Shown here: positions 36,004 to 44,251 of the stretch, in pieces | Numbering within the stretch: position 1 is the stretch's first letter | How the letters are laid out: the number at the start of each line of letters is the position of its first letter | Origin: Ignavibacteriaceae bacterium | GTDB taxonomy: Bacteria > Bacteroidota > Ignavibacteria > Ignavibacteriales > Ignavibacteriaceae | NCBI GenBank assembly: GCA_013388545.1 | Contig: JACAFB010000042.1 | Coordinates: 35,722-99,721 of the forward strand | Direction of reading: 5' to 3' | DNA: 64,000 bases | Program-made: the position numbers and the translations under genes | The notes under the pieces: generated by a model | Seen by the model: the letters and a program-made list of their open reading frames with translations, nothing else | What the model was told of the DNA's origin: nothing | Databases searched by the model: none

Positions 36004-36025
36004 GTCCTGAGAGATAGAAAAGGAA
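36004..36025 (+). promoter_or_regulatory. PyrR-binding-loop-like RNA motif in the pyr leader
   Basis: GTCCTGAGAGATAG followed by AAAAGGAA resembles the PyrR-binding RNA of Bacillus pyr leaders (core recalled as UCCnGnGAGGyU, followed by a purine-rich AAGGA). UCCU (36005-36008) can pair with AGGA (36021-36024). The AAGGA at 36020-36024 is at the same time the ribosome site of the leader peptide. Confidence 0.6.
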
Positions 36026-36030
36026 AAAGT

Positions 36031-36057
36031 ATGAAAACAAGATATTCAAAAAAATAG
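36031..36057 (+). CDS. 8-codon leader peptide of the pyr operon
   Basis: ATG to TAG reads MKTRYSKK. AAGGA is 6 bases before the ATG. The stop codon lies 5 bases before the left arm of the hairpin in front of pyrR, so a terminating ribosome would cover that arm. The ribosome site and position support translation, but a start this short can occur by chance. Confidence 0.5.
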   Translation: MKTRYSKK

Positions 36058-36062
36058 AAGGG

Positions 36063-36097
36063 CCTCCAAGGATTAGAATCCAAGGAGGATTTTTTTT
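36063..36097 (+). terminator. attenuator-like hairpin that contains the pyrR ribosome-binding site
   Basis: CCTCC-AA-GGATT (36063-36074) pairs with AATCC-AA-GGAGG (36077-36088) around a 2-base loop, followed by A and eight T, then the pyrR ATG at 36098. It has the form of an intrinsic terminator, and its right arm GGAGG is the pyrR Shine-Dalgarno sequence 9 bases from the start codon, so folding could stop transcription, translation or both. Confidence 0.75.
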
Positions 36098-36643
36098 ATG
36101 AAAGGTAAATCAAAAATTGTCGATTCTGAAGGACTGGATAGAATTATTACGCGAATGTCTCATGAAATATTAGAGCATAATAAAGGTTCAAAAAATCTTG
36201 TTCTTATCGGAATGAGAACGCGAGGAGAATTTCTTGCGAAAAGAATCTGGAATAAAATCAAAGAGATAGAAAACGTAGAGCTTCCCATTGGTGTCCTTGA
36301 TGTAACATTGTACCGCGATGATTTCAGAAAAAGATTAAAACAGCCTGAAGTTTCTGTATCGAATATAACTTTTGATATAAATGATAAAAATGTAATTCTC
36401 GTTGATGATGTTCTATATACCGGTAGAACGGTACGTTCTGCTTTGAATGCATTGATGGATTTTGGCAGGCCTGCTTCCATTCAATTGTGCATCCTTGTTG
36501 ACAGAGGCCATCGTGAGCTTCCAATCAGAGCTGAATATGTTGGTAAGAACATACCCACCTCGCAAAACGAGGAAATCAAAGTCAAAATGACCGAGGTTGA
36601 TAATGAAGATGCAATTTTTCTAATAGATATTAATAATGAATAA
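36098..36643 (+). CDS. pyrR: bifunctional pyr operon regulator / uracil phosphoribosyltransferase
   Basis: 181 residues of the PyrR family: the PRPP-binding loop VILVDDVLYTGRTVRSAL, the RGEFLAKRI region, and DRGHRELPIRAEYVGKNIPTS near the C-terminus. PyrR senses UMP and binds leader RNA of pyr genes; many members also make UMP from uracil and PRPP. It heads pyrR-pyrB-pyrC, and its own leader contains a matching RNA motif and a hairpin covering its ribosome site, which implies autoregulation. pyrB follows after 15 bases. Confidence 0.95.
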   Translation: MKGKSKIVDSEGLDRIITRMSHEILEHNKGSKNLVLIGMRTRGEFLAKRIWNKIKEIENVELPIGVLDVTLYRDDFRKRLKQPEVSVSNITFDINDKNVILVDDVLYTGRTVRSALNALMDFGRPASIQLCILVDRGHRELPIRAEYVGKNIPTSQNEEIKVKMTEVDNEDAIFLIDINNE

Positions 36644-36658
36644 AATTGGTGAAATATT

Positions 36659-37579
36659 ATGCCATTAAGCAGCAGACATCTTTTAGGCTTACAAGGTGTT
36701 CCTAAGGAAGATATTCAGTTGATTTTAGATACTGCTCTCACGTTTAGAGAGGTTTTAGAACGCCCGATAAAAAAGGTTCCAACTCTCCAGGGAAAAACAA
36801 TTGTTAATCTTTTTTATGAAAGCTCAACACGAACAAGAATTTCTTTTGAACTGGCTGAGAAAAGATTATCGGCGGATGCAATTAATTTTTCAGTATCAGG
36901 CAGCAGTGTAAGTAAGGGAGAGACATTTAAGGATACGATAAAAAATATCGAAGCAATGAAGGTTGATATGGTTGTAGTCAGGCATGCTGCTGCAGGAACT
37001 CCGTTATTTCTGACTAAAATTTCGAATGCAAATATCATAAATGCCGGAGACGGAATTCACGAACATCCAACTCAGGCATTACTGGATATGTATTCAATAC
37101 GAGAAAAATTCGGAAAGATAGCGGGATTAAAAGTTTGCATCGTCGGCGATATTGCCCACAGCAGAGTTGCTCTATCAAATATTTTTGGCTTAATTACAAT
37201 GGGTGCGAAAGTTTCTGTATGCGGGCCTTCGACAATGATTCCTAAATACATTGAAGATCTTGGGGTTCAGGTAATTTATAACATTGATGAAGCAATTCAG
37301 GAAAATGATATTCTTAATGTTCTTAGAATTCAACTTGAAAGAAAAGCCCGTGAATATTTTCCCTCAATTCGTGAATATGCAAAGTACTTTGGTATTGACC
37401 GGGCCAGACTTGAAAAGAATAAAAAAAGCATTGTAATTATGCACCCCGGACCCATAAACAGAGGTGTTGAACTATCATCTGATATTGCAGATGGGGAACA
37501 CCAGATAATTCTTCAGCAGGTTACAAACGGAGTTGCGGTCCGAATGGCAGTACTCTATTTGCTTGGAACTGTTAATTAA
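36659..37579 (+). CDS. pyrB: aspartate carbamoyltransferase catalytic subunit
   Basis: Transfers carbamoyl phosphate to aspartate, the first committed pyrimidine step. FYESSTRTRISFELAEKRL holds the carbamoyl-phosphate STRT site; HPTQALLDMYSIRE, VGDIAHSRVALSN and the MHPGPINRGVEL aspartate-binding loop follow. 306 aa is typical of the catalytic chain; no pyrI regulatory chain follows. Co-transcribed with pyrR and pyrC (gaps of 15 and 20 bases). Confidence 0.96.
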   Translation: MPLSSRHLLGLQGVPKEDIQLILDTALTFREVLERPIKKVPTLQGKTIVNLFYESSTRTRISFELAEKRLSADAINFSVSGSSVSKGETFKDTIKNIEAMKVDMVVVRHAAAGTPLFLTKISNANIINAGDGIHEHPTQALLDMYSIREKFGKIAGLKVCIVGDIAHSRVALSNIFGLITMGAKVSVCGPSTMIPKYIEDLGVQVIYNIDEAIQENDILNVLRIQLERKAREYFPSIREYAKYFGIDRARLEKNKKSIVIMHPGPINRGVELSSDIADGEHQIILQQVTNGVAVRMAVLYLLGTVN

Positions 37580-37599
37580 AATCTTAGAAAGAAATTATA

Positions 37600-38895
37600 A
37601 TGGAACTATTATTAAAAAATGCAGCATTATTAAATCCGTATGAGGGAATTGACATCGCCGAAACTGATATCGTGATAAGTAATGGGGTGATTAAATCGAT
37701 TGATAAAGTAAAAAACCAGGATAGTAAATATTTTCGGGTAATAGATTTAAGCGGGAAAATTATTGTTCCCGGATTTTTTGATATGCACGTTCATTTAAGG
37801 GAACCGGGGCGCGAAGATGAAGAAACTGTTAAAACCGGTTGTTTAAGTGCTGCTAATGGAGGCTTTACCGGAATTGCCTGTATGCCCAATACTGACCCGG
37901 CGATAGACTCAGCTGAAGTTGTGCATTTCATTAAGAAACAAGCCGAAAATAATTTAGTGGATGTTTTTCCCGTTGCTGCTGCAACAATTGGAAGAAAGGG
38001 AGAAGTGCTTTCTCCAATGGCTGAATTATATGAAGCTGGAGTAGTTGGTTTTTCAGATGATGGAACAGCAATTAAAACTGCTGGTATTCTTAAACGTGTT
38101 TTTGAGTATTCCAGAATGTATAATCTCCCTGTAATTGAACATTGCGAAGATGATTCATTATCAGGTGGTGCAATGAATGAAAGTATAAATTCAACTATTC
38201 TTGGATTGCCTCCAATCCCTTCAATCTCTGAAGAGTTGATTGTGATGCGTGATATTATTGTGGCTGAGTATGCAAAAGCCAACCTTCATATTGCTCATAT
38301 AAGTACTCAAAAATCAGTTGAGTATGTTCGTACTGCTAAAAGAAATGGTATTAATGTTACCAGCGAAGTCACTCCTCATCACTTCACTTTGACAGATGAT
38401 ATGCTTAAGTCCTACGATACAAATTATAAAATGAATCCACCTTTACGAACTGCAAAGGATGTACAGGAAATAATTAATGGTTTGAAAGATGGAACTATAG
38501 ATTGCATCGCTTCTGACCATGCCCCCCACAGTCTAGAAGAAAAAGAATCAGAATTTGAATATGCCCCCAATGGTATTGTAGGGCTTGAAACTTCTATTGG
38601 TGTAACCTTAACCGAGTTGTATCATAAAAAAATCCTTACCCTGAATCAGGTGGTAGAAAAAATGTCTTCTAATCCCAGAAAGATTTTAAATCTTCCGCTA
38701 CCTTCTTTCAGGATCGGCAGCTCTGCTAATTTCACTATACTGGATGTGAATGAAGTTTGGACTGTAGATATCTACAAATTCAAATCAAAATCTGTTAACA
38801 GCCCATTTAATAAAAGATTATTGACTGGCAGGGCAGTTGGTGTCATTAATAACTCTAAAATGTTTTATTCAGGAGAGATGATTCAAATCTCATAA
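37600..38895 (+). CDS. pyrC: dihydroorotase
   Basis: Zinc amidohydrolase that cyclises carbamoyl aspartate. DMHVHLREPGREDEETVKTG holds the metal-binding HxH and the bridging Lys region is further on; IEHCEDDSLSGG, ANLHIAHISTQKSVEYV and SDHAPHSLEEK carry the remaining ligands and catalytic Asp. 431 aa with the long form typical of dihydroorotases encoded next to pyrB. Last of the pyrRBC operon; no clear terminator follows. Confidence 0.95.
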   Translation: MELLLKNAALLNPYEGIDIAETDIVISNGVIKSIDKVKNQDSKYFRVIDLSGKIIVPGFFDMHVHLREPGREDEETVKTGCLSAANGGFTGIACMPNTDPAIDSAEVVHFIKKQAENNLVDVFPVAAATIGRKGEVLSPMAELYEAGVVGFSDDGTAIKTAGILKRVFEYSRMYNLPVIEHCEDDSLSGGAMNESINSTILGLPPIPSISEELIVMRDIIVAEYAKANLHIAHISTQKSVEYVRTAKRNGINVTSEVTPHHFTLTDDMLKSYDTNYKMNPPLRTAKDVQEIINGLKDGTIDCIASDHAPHSLEEKESEFEYAPNGIVGLETSIGVTLTELYHKKILTLNQVVEKMSSNPRKILNLPLPSFRIGSSANFTILDVNEVWTVDIYKFKSKSVNSPFNKRLLTGRAVGVINNSKMFYSGEMIQIS

Positions 38896-39048
38896 TTCTT
38901 ATCTAAAGCTGGCTATTATTTTTTTTAGCTTGTATATAAAAAAATACAAAGCGTAAATAAACCCTTCATATTTTTAGTGTTTTTGCAGAAATAAATGGCA
39001 TTTCATTTGGGATTATGCTTTTGAAGTTTATTCAACTTAGGTGTAAAA

Positions 39049-39888
39049 ATGAAAAAAACAATTTTAATTTCGATGCTTTTTATTTCGGCCTACTTTTTCC
39101 AGGCTTGTGATGTTTATGATAATTATTATGCTGATTATGACCCTCCTTCTCCACCAGGAAATGTAGTGGTTGTTAATGGAAATAATCGCGTTGATATATA
39201 TTGGGATGATAATTATGAGAGAGACCTTGCCGGTTATAATATTTATTACAGTTATTCCTATGACGGTAAGTACACGCTGATTGGATCTACAACCGGAAAT
39301 TATTTTATTGATTATGAAGCTGCCAATGGAACAACTTATTATTATGCTGTAACAGCTTATGACTATAACGGGAATGAAAGTGATTTGAGTCCGGATGTGG
39401 CTTATGCAACTCCTCGTCCAGAAGGATTTAATCAAGCCATTTTTGATTTTAGAAATTTCCCGAACAATTCAGGGTATTCATTTTCCGATTATTCGGTAGT
39501 AAGGTATGATGATCAGCGCACAGATTTCTTTTTTGAAAATTACAATGGTACTTTCTATATAGATGTTTGGGATGATACTGATATTCAGGATATGGGCTCA
39601 ACGAACGATATTTACGATATTCCTTATGCCCCTGTGTCAGGCTGGTCAACTACAAAAGATGCAATTGCAAAAGTTGGTCATACATATGTAATCTGGACGT
39701 GGGATAATCATTTTGCGAAAATCAGGATAAAAGCAATTACACCTGACAGAATGGTGTTTGATTGGGCGTATCAGCTTGTTGAAGGCAACAGAGAGCTTAA
39801 ACCTGTAAAATCGCAGTCAGAACGGGAAACATTAAGTATAAGTAAATTGAATTCGAGAATCAGAGAGAAGGAAATAAGCCGGTTTTAA
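39049..39888 (+). CDS. lipoprotein with fibronectin type III domain
   Basis: 279 residues. A signal sequence ending in the lipobox YFFQAC (Cys about residue 20) is followed by a Tyr/Asp-rich spacer and one FN3 domain (about 35-125: PPSPPGNVVVVNGNNRVDIYW... ending TAYDYNGNESDLSPDVAYA given in part). The rest (about 130-260) is a beta-rich module I do not recognise. It is probably exposed on an envelope membrane. The terminator stem lies within its last codons and stop, so translation termination and transcript ending coincide. Confidence 0.8.
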   Translation: MKKTILISMLFISAYFFQACDVYDNYYADYDPPSPPGNVVVVNGNNRVDIYWDDNYERDLAGYNIYYSYSYDGKYTLIGSTTGNYFIDYEAANGTTYYYAVTAYDYNGNESDLSPDVAYATPRPEGFNQAIFDFRNFPNNSGYSFSDYSVVRYDDQRTDFFFENYNGTFYIDVWDDTDIQDMGSTNDIYDIPYAPVSGWSTTKDAIAKVGHTYVIWTWDNHFAKIRIKAITPDRMVFDWAYQLVEGNRELKPVKSQSERETLSISKLNSRIREKEISRF

Positions 39889-39902
39889 TACCGGCTTTTT
39901 TA
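39876..39902 (+). terminator. intrinsic terminator overlapping the lipoprotein stop codon
   Basis: AAGCCGGT (39876-39883) pairs with ACCGGCTT (39890-39897), followed by T6. The stop TAA at 39886-39888 is in the loop. Confidence 0.9.
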
Positions 39903-39956
39903 GCTTAACATCAGCATAGATTTAAATTTGAATATTGCTTAAATTCAATTCAAATT

Positions 39957-40418
39957 ATGAAAAAAATATTTAAAATCCGTCTGATTCTGTTTATGATTTT
40001 GCTTACAATCAGTTCTTCCTATCCGCAGCAAAATAATCTGACTACAAAGTTTAATGAGAAAACAAAGAATCAAAATATTTCAAGCAGTCACATTTTCAAT
40101 TCCATTGAGCAGGGGATTGTAAAGGGCGAAGTATCCTTGCTTTCTGCATATTTCAATAATCAGACCTACTTTAGTCTTTCCAACGGAATAAACGGGTATT
40201 ATAGTTCAAATCAGGCATTCTACCTTCTTGAGGATTTCTTTAAATTATTTAAGGTGATCTCTTTCAGGTTTAACAATATAAAAGAACATAAATCGAACCC
40301 TTATGCAACAGGTGTATATTTTTATGAATATAAAGGCAAACGCGCTGCTGCACAAGTATATGTTTCTTTAACAAGGGTTGGTAATAATTGGAAGATTACT
40401 CAAATTACGATTAACTGA
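39957..40418 (+). CDS. DUF4783-type exported protein
   Basis: 153 residues: a signal peptide (MKKIFKIRLILFMILLTISSSYPQ) and a small alpha+beta domain with the pattern of DUF4783/NTF2-like proteins (IFNSIEQGIVKGEVSLLSAYF near 46-66; GNNWKITQITIN at the C-terminus). Members are common in Bacteroidota and Ignavibacteria; function unknown. Its stop overlaps the kinase start by one base (TGATG), so the two are translated together. Confidence 0.72.
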   Translation: MKKIFKIRLILFMILLTISSSYPQQNNLTTKFNEKTKNQNISSSHIFNSIEQGIVKGEVSLLSAYFNNQTYFSLSNGINGYYSSNQAFYLLEDFFKLFKVISFRFNNIKEHKSNPYATGVYFYEYKGKRAAAQVYVSLTRVGNNWKITQITIN

Positions 40419-43400
40419 TGTTTACTTTTTTTCTACAAAAATTTAAAGGCGATAGAAAATATTTAACTATCGTCTTTTTTATTTTATTCCTTGTTATTGT
40501 ACTGGGTCTGATTACTCCCAGATTACTTGAGAATAAGAAAAATAACTGGAGCTCAGAATTATCCGAAAAGATCTCCCGGATTGAAAAATCGGCCATTGAG
40601 CTTTTCAATGAAAAACAGTTGAGGCTGGAAGATGTTTCATCCGAAATTCGGAAAAATCTCAATGTTAAAGTAGAATCCTCGCAATCAAGATTCAGAAGTC
40701 TTGTTCAGTTCATTACTCAGGAAAAATACTCGGATTATTCTATACAAATTCTTGCTCCAAACGGCAAGCCAATAGTTTGGAACAATTCAATTGCAATTCC
40801 ACAGAACGACATTTTCCCTTTAAGCTTTCCTTACGGGGAGACTTTCTTTTACAATTCTCCCTTGATTATATACCTGTCTTTGGTTGATACGGTTCATATT
40901 GATGGGGATGTATTTTACTTTACTCTTAGTTCTCCGATTGAAAAAAAGTTCATAATGAACACGAAATATTCCAGGGACATCAGTTTTGCCAGGGAACTAA
41001 CAGAAAAATTTTTAACGCAGTTCGATATAGTTTACAATCCGTTCACTCAAAAAGTTAAAGACGGCAGAAAGTATTCATTCGAGCTAACTAACAATAAAGG
41101 CAATAAAATCGGAATTATAACTTTTGTTCGTCCGACACTAACAACTGAACTGAATAATCTTCAGGAAAGAGCCTCTATCGCACAATCAATATTAATTTTT
41201 GTCGGATGTCTGTTTCTATCACTTGCATTAAAGAAAGATTTTGCAAAGCTAAAGCTGCGATTAATTAAATTGGTGTTAATAATTATTTTTCTGGCAATCT
41301 TCAGATACATTTTATTTGCTATTGGCTTTCCTGCTAAGCCGATTGAGGGCGATTTAACAAATCCTGCATTCTTTTCCTCAGCATTCGGCGGAGGAATTGT
41401 AAAATCTCCTCTGGAATTCTTTATCACTATCAGCTTTTTGTTGATCATTTCATTGTTTGTATTCCGGTACTCTGTAGATTATTTCAGAACACCGGATCGA
41501 AAACGTTTCAGAGTATTAAAAGTTTTTCTGTCGATTGTAATGACAATTCTCCTTTTAATTGGCATCAGAATTTTAAGTGCATCAATCAAAAGTGTCATTC
41601 TTGATTCTACATTACGTTACTTCAGAGAACCAGATTTGATTCCTAAACTTACTTCATTATTTATGCTGATGAATGTTCTATTAGCGGGATTAGTTATAAT
41701 TTTGGTAAGTATTTCTTTTCTATTGATTGCATTTAAATACCTTGTCTTTATTAAAGAGAATTACCATAAAAGATTCATTTATCTGTGTTTGATTAATCTT
41801 CTGATCATTATTGGATTTTATTTTTATCAGAATGAACCTTTAATCCCGATTCACTTTTACATTTTGATTTCAGCTTCTGTATTTTTTCTGCTGTACTATC
41901 TTGTTTTCATTCAAAATAATTCACCGTACTTCTATGTTTATTCAACATTGATTTCATCCCTTATTACGATTACACTCTTAAATTTCTTTAATCTTGAGTT
42001 AGAAAAACAATCAATTAAAACCGCAGCGCTCGAAATAAATCGGGCAAATCAGGATTTAATGAGTTTTATGATTCGTGAAGTTTTAGATCAAAGCAATAAT
42101 AATCCCGAGCTTAAAGAATCTTTCATCCGGATGACTACTAATTACGATGCACTGGCTTTCAGGATTTGGAGTTCCGGACCTTTTCAGAGAGAATCATTTA
42201 ATTCAAAGATTGCAATTTATAACCGAAACAAAGAATTGATTGGTCAATTTAATTATGGTCTTACCAGTGATTATGATCCGTTCGATTATATAAAGAACGT
42301 TAAGGAGAATTCTTCTGAAATCACTTCCATAGAAAATCCCCGGGATTCATCTGAGAATGTACTATTAGGCATTATTCCTGTTTACAACCGGGAAATTATA
42401 TCTGGTTATGTCGTTGCAGCAATAAGCTATCAGCTTAAAGAACTAAGTCAGAATAATATCCCATCATTCTTGAAATCATCATCAGAAGGTTTAAATTCTG
42501 TAGTAGATTTAAAGGACCTGACTGTGCTAAAATTCTCTGATTCAAAATTGGCCAATGCTTATGGCTCAATCTATCCATCACGTGAACAGATCAAACCAAT
42601 TCTTTCAGCACCTTTATCAATTTTCAACGATGCATGGTTGAAGTTGAATATTGATGGGGAATATTATATCTGCTATTTGATTAAAACATTTGAACCCGAT
42701 CACGAAGAAATAACCGCAGTCCTTTTACAAGAAAAGGAATTAACGTGGAATCTTTTCAACTTCTTCAAAATCTTTATTCTTCATAGTGTATTTATACTTT
42801 TTTTACTGATCGTGATATTGATTTTCTCTTCGCGGAAATGGAACTACAGTTTCCGATCAAAAATACTTTCTGCTTTCCTGATAATTTCAGTTTTACCTTT
42901 AATTCTTTTAGCAGCATATAACAGGCAGGTTGTAAGAGAAAGGGTTGATTCTACAATTTTCAGTGAGTTGAAAGAACGAGCGGAATATGTTGAAAATCAT
43001 CTGCATACTCAGATTAATAAATATCCCGATCGCGATTACCTTAAAGCTTTTGAGAATGCTGGCACTGAACTCGGAATAAGTTTTACAATATTTGATCAGA
43101 CTGATTATCTATTCAGCACTGATGAACAATACTATAAAAGCAGCTTTCTCCCGGGCAAAATAAATCCAACAGCTTACTATAATCTTAGCTATCAGAGCTA
43201 CAGGGAATATTTAGTTAAGGAAAATATCGACAATTATTTTTTCAATACTTTGTATAAAAAGATAAAAATCCACGATAAATCATATTACCTCAGTGTATCT
43301 GATTCATTCAATAATCTTGATGTCAACTATTCAACTCTTGAGATTGATGTGTTTCTGTTTGGTGTTTATTCATTTGCCGTGCTTGTTATTATAATTATCA

Positions 43401-44245
43401 GTACTTTTTTTGCTAATCAGATTTCCGCACCCATTAGGCAATTAACCAAAGCCACAGATGCAGTTGCCCAGGGTGATTTGAATATTCAACTGCCCGTTAC
43501 AGAAAAAGGCGAACTCGGTGAATTAATATCGGGGTTCAATTCAATGACAAGGGAACTTCAGCGAACGCAAAGCGAGCTTGCTGAACTTGAGCGGGAAAAT
43601 GCCTGGAAAGAAATGGCAAAGCAGGTGGCGCACGAAATAAAAAATCCTCTGACTCCAATGAAACTTGCAGTTCAGCAGCTAATTGCATCTTATAAAGATG
43701 GCAGCAAGAACTTTGAAAATATTTTTGAAAAAGTTTCTCAAACAATTCTTAACCAGATAGAAAATCTGAGCCAGATTGCTTCTGAATTTTCCCGCTTTGC
43801 AAAAATGCCAAGCCTTAATCTTGAAAAGCTAAATCTTGCAACTGTGATTTCAGATACAATAAATCTTTTTATTCACGAGAAGATAAATATCTCTTTCAAC
43901 AGTGAACTTGAATTAGCTTTTATAGAAGCTGACAAAGCACAACTAAGAAGAATGATTATAAATCTTATAAGAAATTCAATTCAGGCCGGTGCAAATAAGA
44001 TAGAATTTCAACTTACAGAAGAAAATGGTTTTTATCTTGTCAGCATCAAAGATAACGGTTCAGGTATTCCTGAAAATTTGAAAGAAAAAATTTTTAATTC
44101 CAATTTTACAACTAAACCAAAGGGAATGGGTCTTGGGTTGAAACTATCGAAAAGATTTCTCGAAGGAATACACGGCAGCATCGAATTAACTTCCTCTGAC
44201 AAAAATGGAAGCATTTTCAGTTTCAGAATCCCCAAAATTTCCTGA
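40418..44245 (+). CDS. large NtrY-like sensor histidine kinase
   Basis: 1275 residues. A first helix (about 12-31) leads to an outer domain (to about 245). Next come a block of about seven membrane helices (250-520), a second extracytoplasmic domain (about 530-770), two helices near 780-830, a third sensor region and a last helix (about 975-1000). HAMP (ISAPIRQLTKATDAVAQGDL) then leads to the kinase core: H-box VAHEIKNPLTPMKL with H1072, N-box NLIRNSIQAGA, DNGSGIPENL and GMGLGLKLSKRF. The NPLTPMKL H-box is typical of the NtrY group. No response regulator is adjacent. It is coupled to the upstream DUF4783 gene. Confidence 0.88.
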   Translation: MFTFFLQKFKGDRKYLTIVFFILFLVIVLGLITPRLLENKKNNWSSELSEKISRIEKSAIELFNEKQLRLEDVSSEIRKNLNVKVESSQSRFRSLVQFITQEKYSDYSIQILAPNGKPIVWNNSIAIPQNDIFPLSFPYGETFFYNSPLIIYLSLVDTVHIDGDVFYFTLSSPIEKKFIMNTKYSRDISFARELTEKFLTQFDIVYNPFTQKVKDGRKYSFELTNNKGNKIGIITFVRPTLTTELNNLQERASIAQSILIFVGCLFLSLALKKDFAKLKLRLIKLVLIIIFLAIFRYILFAIGFPAKPIEGDLTNPAFFSSAFGGGIVKSPLEFFITISFLLIISLFVFRYSVDYFRTPDRKRFRVLKVFLSIVMTILLLIGIRILSASIKSVILDSTLRYFREPDLIPKLTSLFMLMNVLLAGLVIILVSISFLLIAFKYLVFIKENYHKRFIYLCLINLLIIIGFYFYQNEPLIPIHFYILISASVFFLLYYLVFIQNNSPYFYVYSTLISSLITITLLNFFNLELEKQSIKTAALEINRANQDLMSFMIREVLDQSNNNPELKESFIRMTTNYDALAFRIWSSGPFQRESFNSKIAIYNRNKELIGQFNYGLTSDYDPFDYIKNVKENSSEITSIENPRDSSENVLLGIIPVYNREIISGYVVAAISYQLKELSQNNIPSFLKSSSEGLNSVVDLKDLTVLKFSDSKLANAYGSIYPSREQIKPILSAPLSIFNDAWLKLNIDGEYYICYLIKTFEPDHEEITAVLLQEKELTWNLFNFFKIFILHSVFILFLLIVILIFSSRKWNYSFRSKILSAFLIISVLPLILLAAYNRQVVRERVDSTIFSELKERAEYVENHLHTQINKYPDRDYLKAFENAGTELGISFTIFDQTDYLFSTDEQYYKSSFLPGKINPTAYYNLSYQSYREYLVKENIDNYFFNTLYKKIKIHDKSYYLSVSDSFNNLDVNYSTLEIDVFLFGVYSFAVLVIIIISTFFANQISAPIRQLTKATDAVAQGDLNIQLPVTEKGELGELISGFNSMTRELQRTQSELAELERENAWKEMAKQVAHEIKNPLTPMKLAVQQLIASYKDGSKNFENIFEKVSQTILNQIENLSQIASEFSRFAKMPSLNLEKLNLATVISDTINLFIHEKINISFNSELELAFIEADKAQLRRMIINLIRNSIQAGANKIEFQLTEENGFYLVSIKDNGSGIPENLKEKIFNSNFTTKPKGMGLGLKLSKRFLEGIHGSIELTSSDKNGSIFSFRIPKIS

Positions 44246-44251
44246 TTTAAG

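Noticed and set aside
37791..38282. 163-codon open frame antisense to pyrC
   Set aside because: Fully inside the conserved pyrC metal-site region; shadow of codon bias.
38896..38935. possible terminator after pyrC
   Set aside because: Only a 5-bp AAGCT/AGCTT stem with a long loop can be drawn; too weak.
39064..39435. 123-codon Ile/Val-rich frame antisense to the FN3 lipoprotein
   Set aside because: The composition is the reverse complement of a Tyr/Asn/Asp-rich coding sequence; not a membrane protein gene.
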